From contig JAJTXO010000345.1 in NCBI GenBank assembly GCA_021463315.1, positions 1-5,122 on the forward strand: a stretch of DNA of 5,122 nucleotides. Direction: 5' to 3'. Origin of the DNA: Caldilineales bacterium (GTDB taxonomy: Bacteria > Chloroflexota > Anaerolineae > JAAEKA01). Shown one piece after another: positions 4,171 to 5,122 of this stretch. Under the pieces are notes generated by a model. The model was given only the letters and a program-made list of their open reading frames with translations, ran no database searches and was not told the origin of the DNA. The number at the start of each line of letters is the position of its first letter. Within the stretch, counting starts at the first letter, position 1. The translations under genes were made by a program, and so were the position numbers.

Positions 4171-5122
4171 CGACCTGCCGCCCGCCGGATCGTGATGCGC
4201 CTGTTGTGGGTTGTCATGGCGGTGGTGTTCACTGCGCTGTATTGGCTGGCTTTGCCGCAAAGCGTTGCCAAGGCGCAACAGGATCCCATCGCTTGGTTGG
4301 ATATCGCATTGCAAGCGATCTACCTGCTCTTGGCCTGGTTCGTGTTCTGGCTACGTTCTGACGATACGGTGGCGTACATCTTTTCGCTGATCCTGTTGTT
4401 GTTCCTTGCCGGCGACAAGTTTCGGGTCGTGTTCTCTGCCAGCACGACCGCCCAGTCGCTCGAGCTCTTCTTTGCGGCGCTTTCTACCACGCTATTGATC
4501 TGGCTGTTCTATTTGTTTCCCGATGGGCGCTTCGTGCCGCGCTGGACACGGTGGGCGGCTGTGGCAGTGGCGGCGGTCCAACTCTGGCGCATCTTCTTCG
4601 AGGAAGCCTATATGGCGCGCGGTTTCCCGTTGATGGGGCTTTTCATGCTGACCGGTGCTGTCGCGCTGGTTTTTCGCTACCGCAGCATCACTGAACCCGT
4701 GCAACGCCAACAGATCAAGTGGGTCGTCTTCGGTCTCGCGATCACGCTGGTCCCGATTGGCGTCATGCTTGCCGCCGTGAGCATCTTCGGACTGGACCTC
4801 TTCGAGGGTAACTCGGCGGCTGATAGGCTGGGCTTGTTGGTGTGGACCGGCTTTCTGATCGTGTTTCCGCTGTCTATCGTGGTGTCGATCCTGCGCTATC
4901 GCCTGTGGAACATCGACGTCATCGTCCGCAAGACGCTGCTCTACTCGGCCTTGACCGTGCTGCTGGCGCTGGTCTACTTCGGCAGCGTGATCGTGTTGCA
5001 GCAGTTGTTCGGCGCGCTGACGGGGATCGAGCAGTCCACGCTGGCGGTGGTGGTCTCGACGCTGGTGATCGCCGCGCTGTTCACGCCGCTGCGCCGGCGC
5101 ATCCAGGACGCCATCGACCGTC
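4156..5122 (+). CDS. Polytopic membrane sensor-like protein, paralogue of the gene at 2123 (3' end missing)
   Basis: The frame runs open from ATG 4156 to the window edge, 322 codons. Hydrophobic segments lie at about 14-32, 49-66, 71-86, 105-121, 132-144, 157-173, 189-211, 226-246, 261-283 and 295-311. It shares with the first sensor gene FPDGRFVPRW (121-130), RYRSITEPVQRQQIKW (174-189) and ILRYRLWNIDVIVRKTL (245-261). The part up to residue 244 is otherwise quite different, and the large extracellular insert of the first protein is absent. From 245 on the two proteins are 88% identical. Whether a GAF or histidine-kinase domain follows the ID(R)R linker lies outside the window. The start is tentative: no clear Shine-Dalgarno or -10 box precedes ATG 4156, and ATG 4195 (residue 14) would still keep the first membrane span. 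Likely role: membrane input module of a signal-transduction protein; ligand unknown. Confidence 0.85.
   Translation, partial: MLNHNRPAARRIVMRLLWVVMAVVFTALYWLALPQSVAKAQQDPIAWLDIALQAIYLLLAWFVFWLRSDDTVAYIFSLILLLFLAGDKFRVVFSASTTAQSLELFFAALSTTLLIWLFYLFPDGRFVPRWTRWAAVAVAAVQLWRIFFEEAYMARGFPLMGLFMLTGAVALVFRYRSITEPVQRQQIKWVVFGLAITLVPIGVMLAAVSIFGLDLFEGNSAADRLGLLVWTGFLIVFPLSIVVSILRYRLWNIDVIVRKTLLYSALTVLLALVYFGSVIVLQQLFGALTGIEQSTLAVVVSTLVIAALFTPLRRRIQDAIDR
4888..5122 (+). repeat. Copy 2 of the duplicated coding segment
   Basis: This is the counterpart of 3011-3245, in the same orientation, at a constant offset of 1877 bases and without gaps. Of the 24 codons that differ, 15 are synonymous and 9 change the residue. 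The segment runs to the window edge, so its true right end is unknown. Confidence 0.9.

Noticed and set aside
1..5122. CRISPR arrays, tRNA or rRNA genes, insertion sequences
   Set aside because: No regularly spaced repeats, cloverleaf-forming segments, ribosomal RNA stretches or transposase motifs were seen on either strand.

Overview
The window is GC-rich, tightly packed bacterial DNA. The best guess at its source is a member of the Chloroflexota (Anaerolineae/Caldilineae type). The evidence is the pair of multi-spanning membrane proteins carrying the 'FPxGRFVPRW', 'RYR..(x)P..R.Q..W' and 'ILRYRLxxIDVIxRKTL' signatures that I associate with the many sensor-kinase-like proteins of that phylum, together with start-proximal TACAAT promoters. 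The phylum is inferred from protein style, not from a marker gene.

Layout. (1) Positions 1-1969 hold a two-gene plus-strand operon: the 3' part of a GNAT N-acetyltransferase, then, after a 4-nt gap, a complete flavin disulfide oxidoreductase of the dihydrolipoamide dehydrogenase/mercuric reductase-like family. (2) Positions 1948-2060 form an imperfect palindrome with perfect 10-bp ends. Its left arm supplies the last codons and the stop of the oxidoreductase. (3) Positions 2071-2122 hold a short promoter region with a tandem CGTAACG repeat and a TACAAT box 7 nt from the next start codon. (4) Positions 2123-3448 encode a 441-aa polytopic membrane protein that looks like the input half of a sensor kinase but stops without a kinase domain. 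(5) Positions 4071 down to 3468 on the minus strand are a two-gene operon of small proteins, DUF6883-like then DUF4926-like. It has its own promoter, an internal Shine-Dalgarno site, and a terminator hairpin that lies inside the 3' end of the convergent membrane-protein gene. (6) Positions 4156-5122 are a second membrane sensor-like gene, a paralogue of the first, cut by the window end.

How the parts relate. The two membrane proteins have divergent N-terminal sensory parts. From 'ILRYRL' onward, however, they are about 89% identical in DNA over the 235 comparable bases, with an abrupt boundary. This suggests gene conversion or module swapping. The small minus-strand operon sits between the two paralogues as a separate unit. 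Genes with a TACAAT box 6-7 nt before ATG lack a Shine-Dalgarno sequence, whereas genes inside operons have one, which fits leaderless transcription of first genes. I found no tRNA, rRNA, CRISPR array, transposase or phage gene. No wholly new system can be proved here; the strongest leads are the mosaic paralogues, the DUF6883/DUF4926 pair and the coding-sequence-embedded terminator.
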